A DNA stretch of 64,000 nucleotides from assembly GCA_047967505.1 (NCBI GenBank), contig CM106538.1; one strand, given 5' to 3'. Below are positions 53,686-63,754 of the stretch, in pieces. A program made the translations under genes and the position numbers. Every line of letters starts with the position of its first letter. The first letter of the stretch is position 1. The stretch is from Dipteris shenzhenensis (taxonomy: Eukaryota; Polypodiophyta; Polypodiopsida; Gleicheniales). The notes under the pieces were generated by a model. The model saw nothing but the letters and a program-made list of their open reading frames with translations, ran no database searches and was not told where the DNA came from.

Positions 53686-54059
53686 TTGCTGTTGGTTATC
53701 GGTTGGAATTACAGCACCGCTTCTCTACCAGCCTGCCTCAACCTTTGCCTATCCAACTGCTCTTGTGCTGCCGTCTTCTACCAGCACAACACTTCAGTCT
53801 GCCTTCATGTGTCCAGGGTGATGAGCCTCCTCAATATGAGCGATGCAAATTACTCCTCTTCTTCAGAATGGCGCCCATCATCGCGTGAAAATGCATGGGA
53901 AGGGGTTCTCTTCCTAGCGTAGCGGCGGTAGGTAGCTCCAGAGATGCAAAATATCAGAAGACAGGGAAGAAGCAATTTCTGGCGGAAGTGGCCACGATAG
54001 GGAGAGTGGATCACGTCCACATAGTCCGCTTGTTCGGCTTTTGCTTGGAGGGAGCTTGA
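53686..54059 (+). pseudogene. Captured fragment of a G-type lectin receptor-like kinase gene
   Basis: Two neighbouring frames give parts of one host protein class. At 53686-53870, NYSTASLPACLNLCLSNCSC continues as AAVFYQHNTSVCLHVSRVMS, the cysteine pattern (CL-NCSC-A--Y-----C) of the PAN/apple domain of S-domain receptor kinases. At 53928-54059, DAKYQKTGKKQFLAEVATIG continues as RVDHVHIVRLFGFCLEG, which is kinase subdomains III-V (EVATIG..DH.HIVRL.GFC). The transmembrane segment, glycine loop and catalytic loop are missing. The fragment is in plus orientation, antisense to Co6, and flanked on both sides by Co6. I infer capture by the retrotransposon lineage, since it lies between LTRs that share one TSD. 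Confidence 0.75.
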
Positions 54060-54882
54060 TGTTGTAGAAGGCCGCGTTGAGTGCGCATGAGCTGAGTCAC
54101 TTGCTATGCAGAAGGGCTTGGAACGAGCCGGTGAAGAGGCTTGGAGCTCTGATCATCGAAGAGCCTTCGGAGGCTCAAGGCGTAGCGCTATGAGAGCTAA
54201 TGGCAGCCGTCAGTGGGCTGCGCTGGCCTTCGATGGAGAGGTTGCGTAGAAGTCTTCTGCAAGTCCGCGCAGGTTGAGGCCGTGCCTTGAGGCCTTGGAC
54301 TGTGGTGGCTGTATAAGCCTTAGAGCTGCTGGCTAACCGTGAGCCGTAGGTCAAGCTGCTGAATGCTTTGTTGAAGAACCACGGGTTGAGGAGCTGCTGT
54401 AGATGGCTTATGCGAGAGCCTTTAGAAGAGGCTGTTGATGCAGTTGTCCATCCTTGTTGTGATGCTAGCAACAAGTCGAGCTGCCGGGCACTAAGGCTAG
54501 ATGGTTGAGAGCCTTAGAGTTGTAGAAGGTCCTGTAGAGAACCTTTGATCGACCACTAATGTAGAGAACATAGAGGAACAACTCTCTCTCTCTCCCTATA
54601 TTCCTCTCAAGCATTACACTCCCTATATTTCTCTCAAAGCATTACTCACAATCTCTCGGAATCACTCATAAGATCTCAGTGGAATGAAGAGAAATCCTCA
54701 CATGGAACCCAAGAAATGAACGGAAATCTCTTAAGCAATGACGGAAATTTTCTCTCAAATGGACGGAATTTTCTCTCAACGGAAGTGAAGGGAAGAATCT
54801 CACAATCACTCAAGAGAACTCTCAATCTCACAATCTCTCTCGCACTCTCAAGAATCTCAATGTCTCAGCGGAAGACAAGGAA

Positions 54883-54894
54883 GCTCTGATACCA
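54883..54894 (-). promoter_or_regulatory. Co6 primer-binding site
   Basis: The minus strand reads TGGTATCAGAGC directly at the LTR end, complementary to initiator tRNA-Met. Confidence 0.95.
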
Positions 54895-55151
54895 TGACAA
54901 AATATGAAGAGGGGAGAGGAGAAGAGTGGAGATGAGGAGAGAGGGCACAGCTAGAGAGCACACCGCAAATGACTAACTGTACACTAGAATTAGTTGAAAA
55001 AATAGAATATATACAAACCCTTTTAGGGTTAGGGTTAGGGGATCTAACCCTTTCCTTTATAGCACTCTATAAGGTTAGTGATATGCACATATGATCACGT
55101 GATGGTGCTATGCACACATGATCACATGATGTTGAGCGTGAACTCTCAACA
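54895..55151 (-). repeat. Co6 5' LTR
   Basis: 257 bp, the same length as the partner. It differs by CACCGCAAA versus CACCACAAA and GTGATATGC versus GTGCTATGC on the plus strand. TATA and telomere-like motifs are as in the partner. Confidence 0.95.
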
Positions 55152-55306
55152 GGTTCAGGTATCTTCTCTTGGATCAATAAGAAACAACCAATATTGGCAT
55201 TGTCTTCTATCGAGGCTAAGTACAAGGCAACATGTTTTACTACTTGTGAAGTAGTGTGGCTAAGGAGGATCTTATGGCACATGGGAGTACAAGAGGATGA
55301 GGCAAC
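55152..55306 (+). pseudogene. pol: Co3 RNase H, part 3
   Basis: It continues Co3 after Co6 with GGTTCAGGTATCTTCTCTTGG: GIFSWINKKQPILALSSIEA, KYKATCFTTCEVVWLRRILW and HMGVQEDEAT. It ends in GATGAGGCAAC where Co7 is inserted. The part is short but unambiguous copia RNase H (S-S-EAEY motif, here SSIEAKY). Confidence 0.85.
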
Positions 55307-55477
55307 TGTGGGGGTTAAAGGTCACTGTGCCTTAACCCCAGTTATGTACAATACTCAAACACATATATAAATGAATGAAAAAGAAGATTAGGGTGGTTCT
55401 GCACCCACCAAAACTTGTGTGGCTCTCTCTCTCTCTCTCTCCTTCTTCCGTTCTTGCTTCCGTTGTGAGCACTCTCA
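55307..55477 (+). repeat. Co7 5' LTR
   Basis: 171 bp, TGTGGGGGTTAAAGG ... GCACTCTCA, identical to the 3' LTR. The TATA box (ATATATAAAT) is about 55 bp from the start, and a (CT)n run follows. Confidence 0.95.
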
Positions 55478-55479
55478 AC

Positions 55480-55491
55480 TGGTATCAGAGC
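55480..55491 (+). promoter_or_regulatory. Co7 primer-binding site
   Basis: TGGTATCAGAGC, two bases after the LTR; complementary to initiator tRNA-Met. Confidence 0.95.
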
Positions 55492-56907
55492 CCGAGTGAT
55501 CTAGCTGAGCGTGCGTGAATGCTTGGAAGCTCAGCAGCTCTGTGGGAGGAAGGAGAAGCTCTGTGGGAAGCTTTGTGGGTGACTTTACTTGCATCCGAGT
55601 GTGCAGAGACCTTGGAGGAACATTTGGAAAAGTCACTTTGGCTTTGCGAAGTGGTTTTGAGAGCCTGTTAAGAGCTTTCAAAGAAAAAGTCGTTTTTTGA
55701 GCTTTTCCCTGTTCCGTTCGATGACAGAGACTCCGTATTGACTTGTAGAGGCAACTATTGCTTGCTTTTGGTGTCCACATTACTTCAAGAGCCTGGAAAC
55801 ACCTTTATTCTTGAATCCGGGATCATTTCATTGGATTTCTGACTCACTGTGTCAGTTTCTGCGTTTTTTGCCCGGGTGTTGGAACTCAAGTTTGGAGCAA
55901 CCATTTGCAGATCTGTCAGTTCCGGTGGACTCAGGAGGTGCTAAAACTTCTATGTTGCTCATCATTCGCACTCCGGTGGAGTTTACAGATAGCTCTGTTT
56001 CCAAAAACGTTTTTCAGTCCGTGTGTTGGACCGAGTGATTGAGACCACGGTTTCCAAAACCGTCTGTCCCATTGCGTTCCGGATGCCCAAAAACCCCTAC
56101 CTATCAGTTCTTGCGTGATTCGGTGGAGGATTTTCAGAGTTATAAATCTCTGTGTATTCGATTTCGTCTCTCTGTTATGCATTTTTCATACTAAGGTTTT
56201 GAAACCTTAGATTTATGCCACATGGCAGTGGATAAGTGTTGACTCCCATTTCTCACTCATCCGGTTGGGATTTTGGAGTTCTGGCAGAAGAGAGATATTT
56301 GCAGATTTTCTTGCTGAGTCCGATTATGCAATGGCGCCCATGTTTTGAAGCATCTCAGGTTCTATTTTCAGTAGCGCTCATTACCGTGGGACTATGATTT
56401 CTTGAGCATACCTTATGCAGATCACTCTGGTTGCAGTTTGAGCAGTGTGCGCTCATTCGTGGTATGCATTGGGTTGCAGTGGATGATTTATAGGCCATTT
56501 GGATGCATTGCGGTCCTTGTTGGATGCGCTGATAGGCCCAAATTGCCTTGTGGGATGCTATTTTTTTATGGACGCTTTGCACATGGATGCTATTTTATGC
56601 TGAGGGACAGCTTTGACACATTGCAGGTGACGCACTGATAGTGCTATGCTCTCTTGGATGAGACATTATTGATGCATATGCCAGTGGACAGTGTTTATGC
56701 TTGAGTCATTTGGCACTTATTGGCATTTTCTTTTGGGCCAGATTTGCTCATATGGATGCATAGTATATGCACATGAGTCAGATGCTTTGAGTTTTGAGTT
56801 TTGGTGATATTTCACTCTATTGTGGCATACACATTTGGGTGCACTTGGTATTTGGTGTGATTCTCTCTTGCAGGCACTAGCATTTGGGATTTTGCTTTAT
56901 TTGCATC
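55492..56907 (+). other. Co7 long leader
   Basis: 1.42 kb of leader before the gag ATG, with several upstream ATGs and short frames. Nearly identical to the Co5 leader. No domain recognised. Confidence 0.75.
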
Positions 56908-59900
56908 ATGGCATCCTCTTCCATGTCTGAAAAGGAGTTTTTCAGCATTAAAAAGTTTGATGGGACAAACTTTTCTTTGTGGAAAGAACAAATAAGGGAT
57001 GTGCTTATTCAAAAGAAGCAGATTAAACCCTTGGCAGGGATTGAAGCTAAGCCTGCAAATATGTCTGAGGATGATTGGAATGAGTTGGATGCATTAGCAA
57101 AGTCTACTATTAGACTTCATCTTGCAGAGTCAGTTTATTTCACAGTAGTAAATGAGCAGACTACGGAAGATTTGTGGAAGAAATTGTGTGCCACTTATGA
57201 GAAGGAAACTGCCTCTAATAAAGTTTACCTCATGAAGAGGTTGTTTGAGCTGCAGATGAAGGAAGGGGTCTCCATTGCTTCTCACTTGAATGAATTCAAT
57301 ATTATTTTCAGCCAGCTTCAGGCTCAGAAGATGAATTTTGATGCGGAGACTAAGGCAATATTTCTCTTATGTTCATTGCCATCCTCATGGGATACCTTCC
57401 GTACAGATGTCAGTAACTCTGCACCTGGTGGAGTACTGAAATTTGATGATGTTGTGGGTAGCTTGTTGGCCGAGGAGATTAGACGGAAGTCTATGGATGG
57501 CAACAAGCAGGATGCAGCCTTAAATGTGCAAAGGGGTAGATCACAGTTCAGGGGGAAGTCCCAAGAAAGAGGGAAGTCTCGTAGCAAATCCAGGGCACGG
57601 AACATTGAGTGTTACCATTGTGGCAAGAAGGGCCATATGAAAAAGGATTGCTACAAGCTGAAAAGAGAGCAAAAGGATAAGAAAAAGAATGCAAATTGGG
57701 GTGCAAATCAAAAGGAAGAGAGTCCAAGGGAGGACAAAGGAAAAGTGAAGATCGAGGAGATCAATGCAGTCACACGTGATAGTGACAATGATGTTCTCTT
57801 CATGTCTAGTTTATCTGCAGAGTTGCTTACCACTTCAGATGATGCATATTCCCAGGATTGGATTTTGGATTCTGGTGCTTCATTCCATGTTACTCCCCAT
57901 AGGGAATGGTTCTCCACTTATGATAGTGGAAAGACAGGTTGTGTGCATCTTGGAAATGACTATGCATGTGACATAGTGGGAGCAGGTGACATAAAGTTTT
58001 CTTTTGCAAATGGGTCTGCATTTGTTTTGAAACATGTGAGACATGTGCCTAAGCTGACCAAGAGTCTTATTTCAGTGGGTCAGCTAGATGATGCTGGTTT
58101 TCATACCACTTTTGGCTTTCAGAGCTGGAAAATGCAGAAGGGCTCTATGCTTTTGGCCAGGGGTGCCAAGTGTGGGACTTTGTATCCCTTACATGTATCA
58201 GGGGTATTTGATCATGTTGTTGCAATAACCGAGCAGCCAAGCACTTCTTTGTGGCATTGCAGGTTGGGGCACATGAGCCAGAATGGAATGAAACTCTTAT
58301 GTCGTTTGGGTTATGTACCGCATTTGAGTTTCTCTGATTTTGAATTTTGTGAGCACTGTCTCTATGGGAAGCAGACTAAATCAGCCCATAAAAGAAGGGG
58401 AAAGAAAGAGTTTGAAATGCTTGATTTGGTGCATTCAGACGTATGTGGTCCCATGCCTACACGGTCATTAGGCGGGGCTGAATACTATGTGACATTCATT
58501 GATGATGCAACTAGGAAAGTGTGGGCTTATGCTATAGCTCGGAAGAGTGATGTGTTCCAGGTATTTCAGAAATGGCTGGCCTTGGTTGAGAATCAGTCAG
58601 GTAGAATGCTTAAATGCCTACGGACTGACAATGGTGGAGAGTATCTCTCTCATGACTTTCAGCATTTCTGTGATACACGTGGGATTAAGAGGGAGCTCAC
58701 ATCCCCTCGTACTCCAGAGCAAAATCCAGTTGCAGAAAAGATGAACCGTACCATTCAAGAAAGGTTGCAATGTATGCTTTCCAATGCAAGTCTTTCTGGT
58801 GGTTTTTGGGCTGAGGCAATGAAGACTGCAGTGCATGTGATCAATAGATCACCTAGTAAGAGTTTGTATGGTGGTATTCCTGAAGAGGCATGGAGTGGAA
58901 ATAAGCCCTCTTACTCTCATTTGCGTATATTTGGGTGTGAGGCATATGCACATGTGCCAAAAGAGCTTCGAAAGAAGCTAGATCCTAAGTCTAGGAAATG
59001 CATCTTTCTGGGTTATGGTGAAAGTGGAGAGATGGGCTATCGTCTCTGGGATCTAGAAGCAAAGAAGATCATACGCAGCCATGATGTGGTCTTCAATGAG
59101 AAGAAGATGCATAAGGCACCCATGAGGGATGTGGAAATGAGGAGAATCACTTTCCAGGATGTGAATCCACCTACATATGTTGATAGACAACAAGCTGTCC
59201 ATGCACCAAATGTGCAAGAAATGGTACAACCAAGTACTCCCACAGGTATACAATCAAGGGTAGATGATGGATCATCTATTGGTGGAAATGATGAGCCAAA
59301 TGTGGCTGATATGCAAGTGGGACAGCAAGCTGAAATGCCCTTGAGAAGATCATCTAGAGTGTCTAGACCGCCTGATAGGTTTGTTCCAGGGGTAGACTAT
59401 GTGATGCTTACTGATTGCGGGGAGCCTTCTTGCTACAAAGAGGCTATGATGCGTGAGGATCAACGCAAGTGGGAGTATGCTATGCAATCAGAGATGAGTT
59501 CACTTATGAAGAATAAGACTTGGGACTTGGTTTCTTTGCCACATGGAAAGAAAGCATTGCCATGTAAATGGGTCTACAAAATGAAGGTCACAGGTGATGA
59601 TGTGCCTAGGTACAAGGCTCGCTTGGTTGCTAAAGGGTTCAAGCAAGAGAAGGGTGTGGACTTTGATGAGATATTCTCTCCGGTTGTGAAGATGACCACA
59701 CTTAGATGCATGCTTGGACTAGTGGCAGTAGAGGATATGGAGCTTATGCAAATGGATGTCAAGACAGCTTTCTTGCATGGGGATTTGCATGAGGAAATTT
59801 ACATGGTGCAGCCGGAAGGCTTTGAAGAAAAGGGCAAAGAGCATTTAGTTTGCAAGCTGAAGAAGAGTCTCTATGGTCTTAAGCAAGCGCCTAGAGAATG

Positions 59901-60972
59901 GTATCAGAAGTTTGATGCTTTCATTCGGTCCCAGGGTTTCAGAAGGAGTGAAATTGATCACTGCCTCTACACTAAAAGGGCTAAGGATAATAGCCTGATA
60001 ATCTTGGCACTATATGTGGATGATATGCTATTGGCTAGCAAGAATACTTATGAGCTAGATGCTTTAAACGCCAAGTCGCATGAGGCCTTTGATATGAAGG
60101 ATTTGGGACTTGCAGGTCATATTCTTGGTATGCGCATCACGCGTGATCGGAATAGGAAACTCCTTTGGCTTTCACAAAAAGAGTATGTTACAAAAGTATT
60201 ACAGCGTTTCAATATGGAGGGGGGGAAGGCAGTGAGTACTCCATTGCTTCCATATGTGAAACTGAGTCATACAGATAGTCCCAAATCAGATGAGGAAAAG
60301 GCCATGATGGCCAAGGTTCCTTATGCATCAGCAGTTGGGAGTCTTATGTATGCTATGATAGCTACTAGACCAGACATTGCATTTGCAGTGGGAGTTGTTA
60401 GCCGGTATATGGCTAATCCAGGAAAGAGGCATTGGGAGGTAGTTAAGTGCATCATGAGGTACATGAAGGGTACCAAGGAGATGTGCATTTGCTTTGGTAA
60501 AGGAGACATGCGTGTACTTGGGTACACAGATTCAGACTATGCAGGGCATGTGGATAGTAGGAGATCCACTTCCGGTTATGTGTTCACCTTTGCAGGTGGT
60601 GCAGTGTCGTGGATGTCTCGTGCATAGAAGTGCATTGCTTTGTCTACCACAGAGGCTGAGTATGTTGCAGCCACAGAGGGTTGCAAGGAGGCTATATGGC
60701 TTGATCGGCTAGTGGGAGATTTGGGGATTCATACAGGTGTACCGACATTGCATAGTGATTCCATGAGTGCTATTTAGCTAGCGCGGAGTCTGGTCTTTCA
60801 TGCAAAGACCAAACACATTGAGGTCAGGTACCATTTCATCAGGGAGGTACTTGAGGACAAGCGCATAGAGCTTGTCAAGGTTCATACAGATGATAACCCT
60901 GCAGATATGCTGACGAAGAGTCTACCTAGTCAGCGGTTTGAGTGTTGTCGTGTATTGATGGGCATTGGATAG
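56908..60972 (+). pseudogene. gag-pol: Co7 gag-pol polyprotein, two TAG codons in RNase H
   Basis: One frame from ATG 56908 (MASSSMSEKEFFSIKKFDG) to TAG 60970. An ATG 24 bases upstream is in frame, but the chosen one starts the conserved Gag. Domains by residue: capsid about 1-220; knuckle CYHCGKKGHMKKDC about 235; protease WILDSGASFHVTPH about 317; integrase HCRLGHMSQNGMK...CEHCLYGKQ about 447-490; D,D,E in HSDVCGP (509), RTDNGGEY (572) and NPVAEKMNRT (608); RT with [30 protein letters not shown] and LYVDDMLLAS (about 1035); RNase H with YTDSDYAGHVDSRRSTSGYV. TAG at 60625-60627 and 60775-60777 cut RNase H. At the second site Co5 has CAG, so the change is C to T. Without these stops the frame is complete. 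Confidence 0.95.
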
Positions 60973-61025
60973 TATGCTCACTGGTTGTTCTCCCTTAAAG
61001 GCACATTGTCCTTTAAGTGGGAGGT

Positions 61026-61196
61026 TGTGGGGGTTAAAGGTCACTGTGCCTTAACCCCAGTTATGTACAATACTCAAACACATATATAAATGAATGAAAA
61101 AGAAGATTAGGGTGGTTCTGCACCCACCAAAACTTGTGTGGCTCTCTCTCTCTCTCTCTCCTTCTTCCGTTCTTGCTTCCGTTGTGAGCACTCTCA
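61026..61196 (+). repeat. Co7 3' LTR with polypurine tract
   Basis: 171 bp, identical to the 5' LTR, preceded by AAGTGGGAGGT. The Co3 RNase H sequence resumes directly after it. Confidence 0.95.
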
Positions 61197-61464
61197 ACAA
61201 CTGTGCTGAGGTGTGACAAAGTTGCATGGCCATTGCTAAAAATCCAGTGTTTCATGCACACACAAAACATATAGAGATTCAGTATCACTATGTGCATGAT
61301 TTTATCAAGGACGAGATAGTGGAATTTGTCTACTGTCCAATAGAGCAAAATGGAGTAGATATCTTAACCAAGGCACTCAGGAAGGATCAGCTTCAAGATC
61401 ATCTTTAGAGACTCAACATTAGGCCAAGAAGGTAGTTCACCTATGGGTGGACATTGAGGGGGGG
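61197..61464 (+). pseudogene. pol: Co3 RNase H end and polypurine tract
   Basis: After Co7 the Co3 protein ends with KNPVFHAHTKHIEIQYHYVH, then FIKDEIVEFVYCPIEQNGVD and ILTKALRKDQLQDHL, the usual copia C-terminus, and a stop at 61406-61408. A small frameshift lies near 61220. TTGAGGGGGGG (61454-61464) is the PPT directly before the 3' LTR. Confidence 0.88.
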
Positions 61465-62018
61465 TGTTAGATATGCTCAATGCCCCACCCTCCTGGTAAC
61501 CACCAGTGGTCCAAGGTGCTCAAGTTGAGAAGCCATGTGTGTGAGCCCGAGACATTGGATGGATCTTGACTTGCATGTTAGAGATGCGGTCTATTAATGA
61601 GACCATTGATTGTAGAAAGGTGATTGTGTGAGAGCCCCTTATTCTTACTGGGGCCTGGGTATAGGGAATATTCCTTGAATATTCCATGGACAACTAGTCG
61701 GTTCCACTGACTAGGTTGACTAGTTGGCTCCACCGACTAAGTTGACTAGTCGGTTCCACCGACTATGTTGATCTGACTACCGCCCTCATAGCTATAAAGA
61801 GGCAACCTTCCCAGTCCATTATATCAGATCACAGATCAGATCTTCTAGCTAGTAACTCTTCACCTAGTATCTGTCTAGATCACCATCTAAGCTCCACTAT
61901 GGGAGTGCACGGGTGGATGGAGCCATCATCTGTACTACATCAGTATTGAAGGAAAATGTTTTTCCTCTCCAGTTTGCTATGTACTCTCTATTCTTTGTTC
62001 AATTTCTATTCCGCTGCA
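61465..62018 (+). repeat. Co3 3' LTR
   Basis: TGTTAGATATGCTC to about TATTCCGCTGCA, some 554 bp; the outer end is uncertain. It contains GGAATATTC-CTT-GAATATTCC (61665-61685) and three AGTCGGT/ACCGACT hairpin units (two diverged, the last perfect at 61747-61765). The TATA box GCTATAAAGA lies at 61791-61800. It shows the uninterrupted Gy3 target (TTTTTCCTCTCCAGTTTGC, about 61961-61980). Confidence 0.85.
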
Positions 62019-63473
62019 AGGTGTAATTTAGCACCTCCCACTCCACATGAGTTATATACATAAATGAAGAGCACTCAAAACACCCCTCATGAGTCAAGAG
62101 TACAAACTCCAAACCACCCCGTACCCACACCACCTTAGATTACTCTTAGCCCAACAGGTGGTAGAGCTACCAACCTTCCCCCCTTCAGTAGTTAGGAGTC
62201 CCTTCTAAATCACAAAGCCGCAAGCCTCCCCCTATGTAGTCAGGTGGCTTCTAGATCACAGACTTGCCAGCCTACTCTTGTGCAGTCAGAAGCCTCTTCT
62301 CCAAAGGCGAGTGCCCATCACGGTAGCTCATCATGACATGGTAGGAGGCATAGTAGCAGGGAGAGCTCTTATGCATGGCACATGCTTTGGGGGTGGGGAT
62401 GATTCAAATGCAAACATGCCAGAGGGTGATGGTTAATCTACTATGTATCATTGAGATAGGCAGCATCTTGCATGATGCACAAGGGAAGGATGTCATGTCC
62501 TTCATGTGCTCTGCAGTTCATAACTGTTAGCTATCAATGCTCCACTCTCGTGTAACTACATGGGAACTAGCTAACTCTACTTGTAAGCCCCCCATATGAG
62601 GAGAAGGCATTTGAGTAGCTCGATTATCCAATAGGTCTTGGTTTGGACACCAAATGGGAGCCATGTGTGGCATGATGGCTGGATGGCTTTAGATAGAGTT
62701 GGCACACTGCCAACTAGGCTACATGCAAGTACCGGAAGGCATCCCTTGACTAACCGCACTGAGGGTAGATGGAGCATTTCTTGGGGCAGCCCACTCTTGA
62801 GTTGCGGGGCTCGTTTGGAGCCCCAGATGATCTCGGATGGTCAAACAGTGATCGTAGGATAGTTGCTCTATTTTGCACCACGGTTCTGACACATGGTCGG
62901 TGGCCTATTTTAGGACTGACCTCCAGTTAGCCGCTTTGGGTCGACTGGGTCGGTCTCCCAATTGGGTCTAACTGACTATGACTGGTGGCTATATAAGAGC
63001 AAGCCCATGAAGCCCATCATCATCATTGGGTATAGCAACCCTGATTCCTTAGCATCCAGCCTCCGTCCTCTATTGTTTCCAATATGCCATCGAAGCTTCT
63101 CACACAGGAGCACACGGCTGGGAGGCAGCGCCATCTATTGTATCAATTTTACAGTAATCAAAATTTTTGATTCTCCATACCATCTGCTTTTCTCTCTTGC
63201 ATACGAGATCTTATTATCTATTGAGCACAGACGTTGTATTATTTTCTTACAATGACAACTACAAAGATTGCTTTATTCCATTCAAAGAGTAGAAAAAAAG
63301 TTTGGCTGATGATACCATCAAGACTATACGTAGGAGGTATCCCAATCTAGAACATGTTGAGTTCACTGACAAATGGGCAAAGACAAGGATTACCACTATC
63401 CTTGCCACCAATAAGAGGTCTTTGCTTAAGATGCAGGTAGTAGTTGAGATTGCTAGTAGAGAGGGAGGACCTA
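62019..63473. other. Unassigned flank with one LTR-like promoter block
   Basis: 62019-62800 shows nothing I can name. At 62985-63000 GGCTATATAAGAGCAAGCCC is a strong TATA-type promoter motif followed by a U5-like AT/TC-rich part to about 63250, so this may be a solo or decayed LTR, but I find no termini, TSD or second copy. The frame 63302-63499 (DTIKTIRRRYPNLEHVEFTD) is protein-like and unassigned. Confidence 0.35.
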
Positions 63474-63720
63474 GGGGGGTTCACCTCAAAAAAATTTAGT
63501 GTACCACATACATTCAAAAGGAGGGGTATTTGAATTCCACTTTAAAAAATTGATAGGTTTACGATAACAGGAGGGGTTTATTAATTCAACTCTAGAAAAA
63601 ATCCGTTATCTTATAAGTAAAGAGAGGTGGTTTTATTAGGTAGGAAATTTTAGCTGAGGGGTTTTTTAAATACCCCTTGAACGCACGTGATACATAGGGT
63701 TTCTTAGTAGTGCAACCCCC
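63474..63720. mobile_element. Foldback MITE, copy 2
   Basis: 247 bp matching copy 1 throughout. Here the termini are clearer: GGGGGTTCACCTC at the left pairs with GGGGGTTGCACTACTAAG from the right end's complement. The inner blocks TGTACCACATACATTCAAAA and TGTATCACGTGCGTTCAAGG also pair, as does GGGGTAT in both arms. It is non-coding. Confidence 0.75.
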
Positions 63721-63754
63721 GAGGAGAGGACAACCACCAAGGGGCTAGCCACAC

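Larger units (their letters stand above)
52116..54882 (-). other. Co6 leader region
   Basis: About 2.77 kb between PBS and gag, far longer than the usual copia leader. Parts: 52116-53040 without recognisable content; 53060-53460 a TGACGTGG repeat array; 53660-54060 a receptor-kinase fragment antisense to the element; 54060-54540 GC-balanced sequence that may be more of the captured DNA but shows no domain; 54590-54880 a block rich in CTCTCTCAA/GGAATC repeats before the PBS. Confidence 0.7.
47502..55151 (-). mobile_element. Co6: copia element on the minus strand with a long leader, TSD GGTTC
   Basis: Two 257-bp LTRs (47502-47758 and 54895-55151) differ by 2 substitutions. GGTTC at 47497-47501 and 55152-55156 is an exact target duplication. 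Sense order on the minus strand: LTR, PBS, a leader of about 2.77 kb (54882-52116), gag, and a pol relic with a frameshift, a TAG, a TAA and a late frameshift. The family is shared with Co1. The leader is unusual: it holds a 14-bp repeat array and an antisense fragment of a receptor-like kinase gene. Confidence 0.95.
55307..61196 (+). mobile_element. Co7: full-length copia element with identical LTRs
   Basis: 5.89 kb with two 171-bp LTRs (55307-55477, 61026-61196) that I find identical, so this is the youngest insertion here. The flanks GCAAC (55302-55306) and ACAAC (61197-61201) match at 4 of 5 bases, consistent with a target duplication with one later change. It has a PBS, a 1.4-kb leader and gag-pol in copia order (protease, integrase, RT, RNase H), with two TAG codons in RNase H as the only visible lesions. 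The family is shared with Co5. Confidence 0.95.
27345..62018 (+). mobile_element. Co3: old copia element split by five later retrotransposons
   Basis: Pieces of one plus-strand element appear in order: 5' LTR (27345-27818, continued 37509-37529), integrase and RT (40750-42391), RT/RNase H (47036-47501), RNase H (55152-55306), RNase H end and PPT (61197-61464), and 3' LTR (61465-62018). Between them lie Gy3, Co4, Co5, Co6 and Co7. Three insertions have exact 5-bp target duplications, and reading across each one restores continuity of the Co3 protein. The part between the 5' LTR and integrase is gone, together with the 3' half of Co4, which one deletion from 37529 into Co4 would explain. Co3's own frame has many stops. 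Confidence 0.8.
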
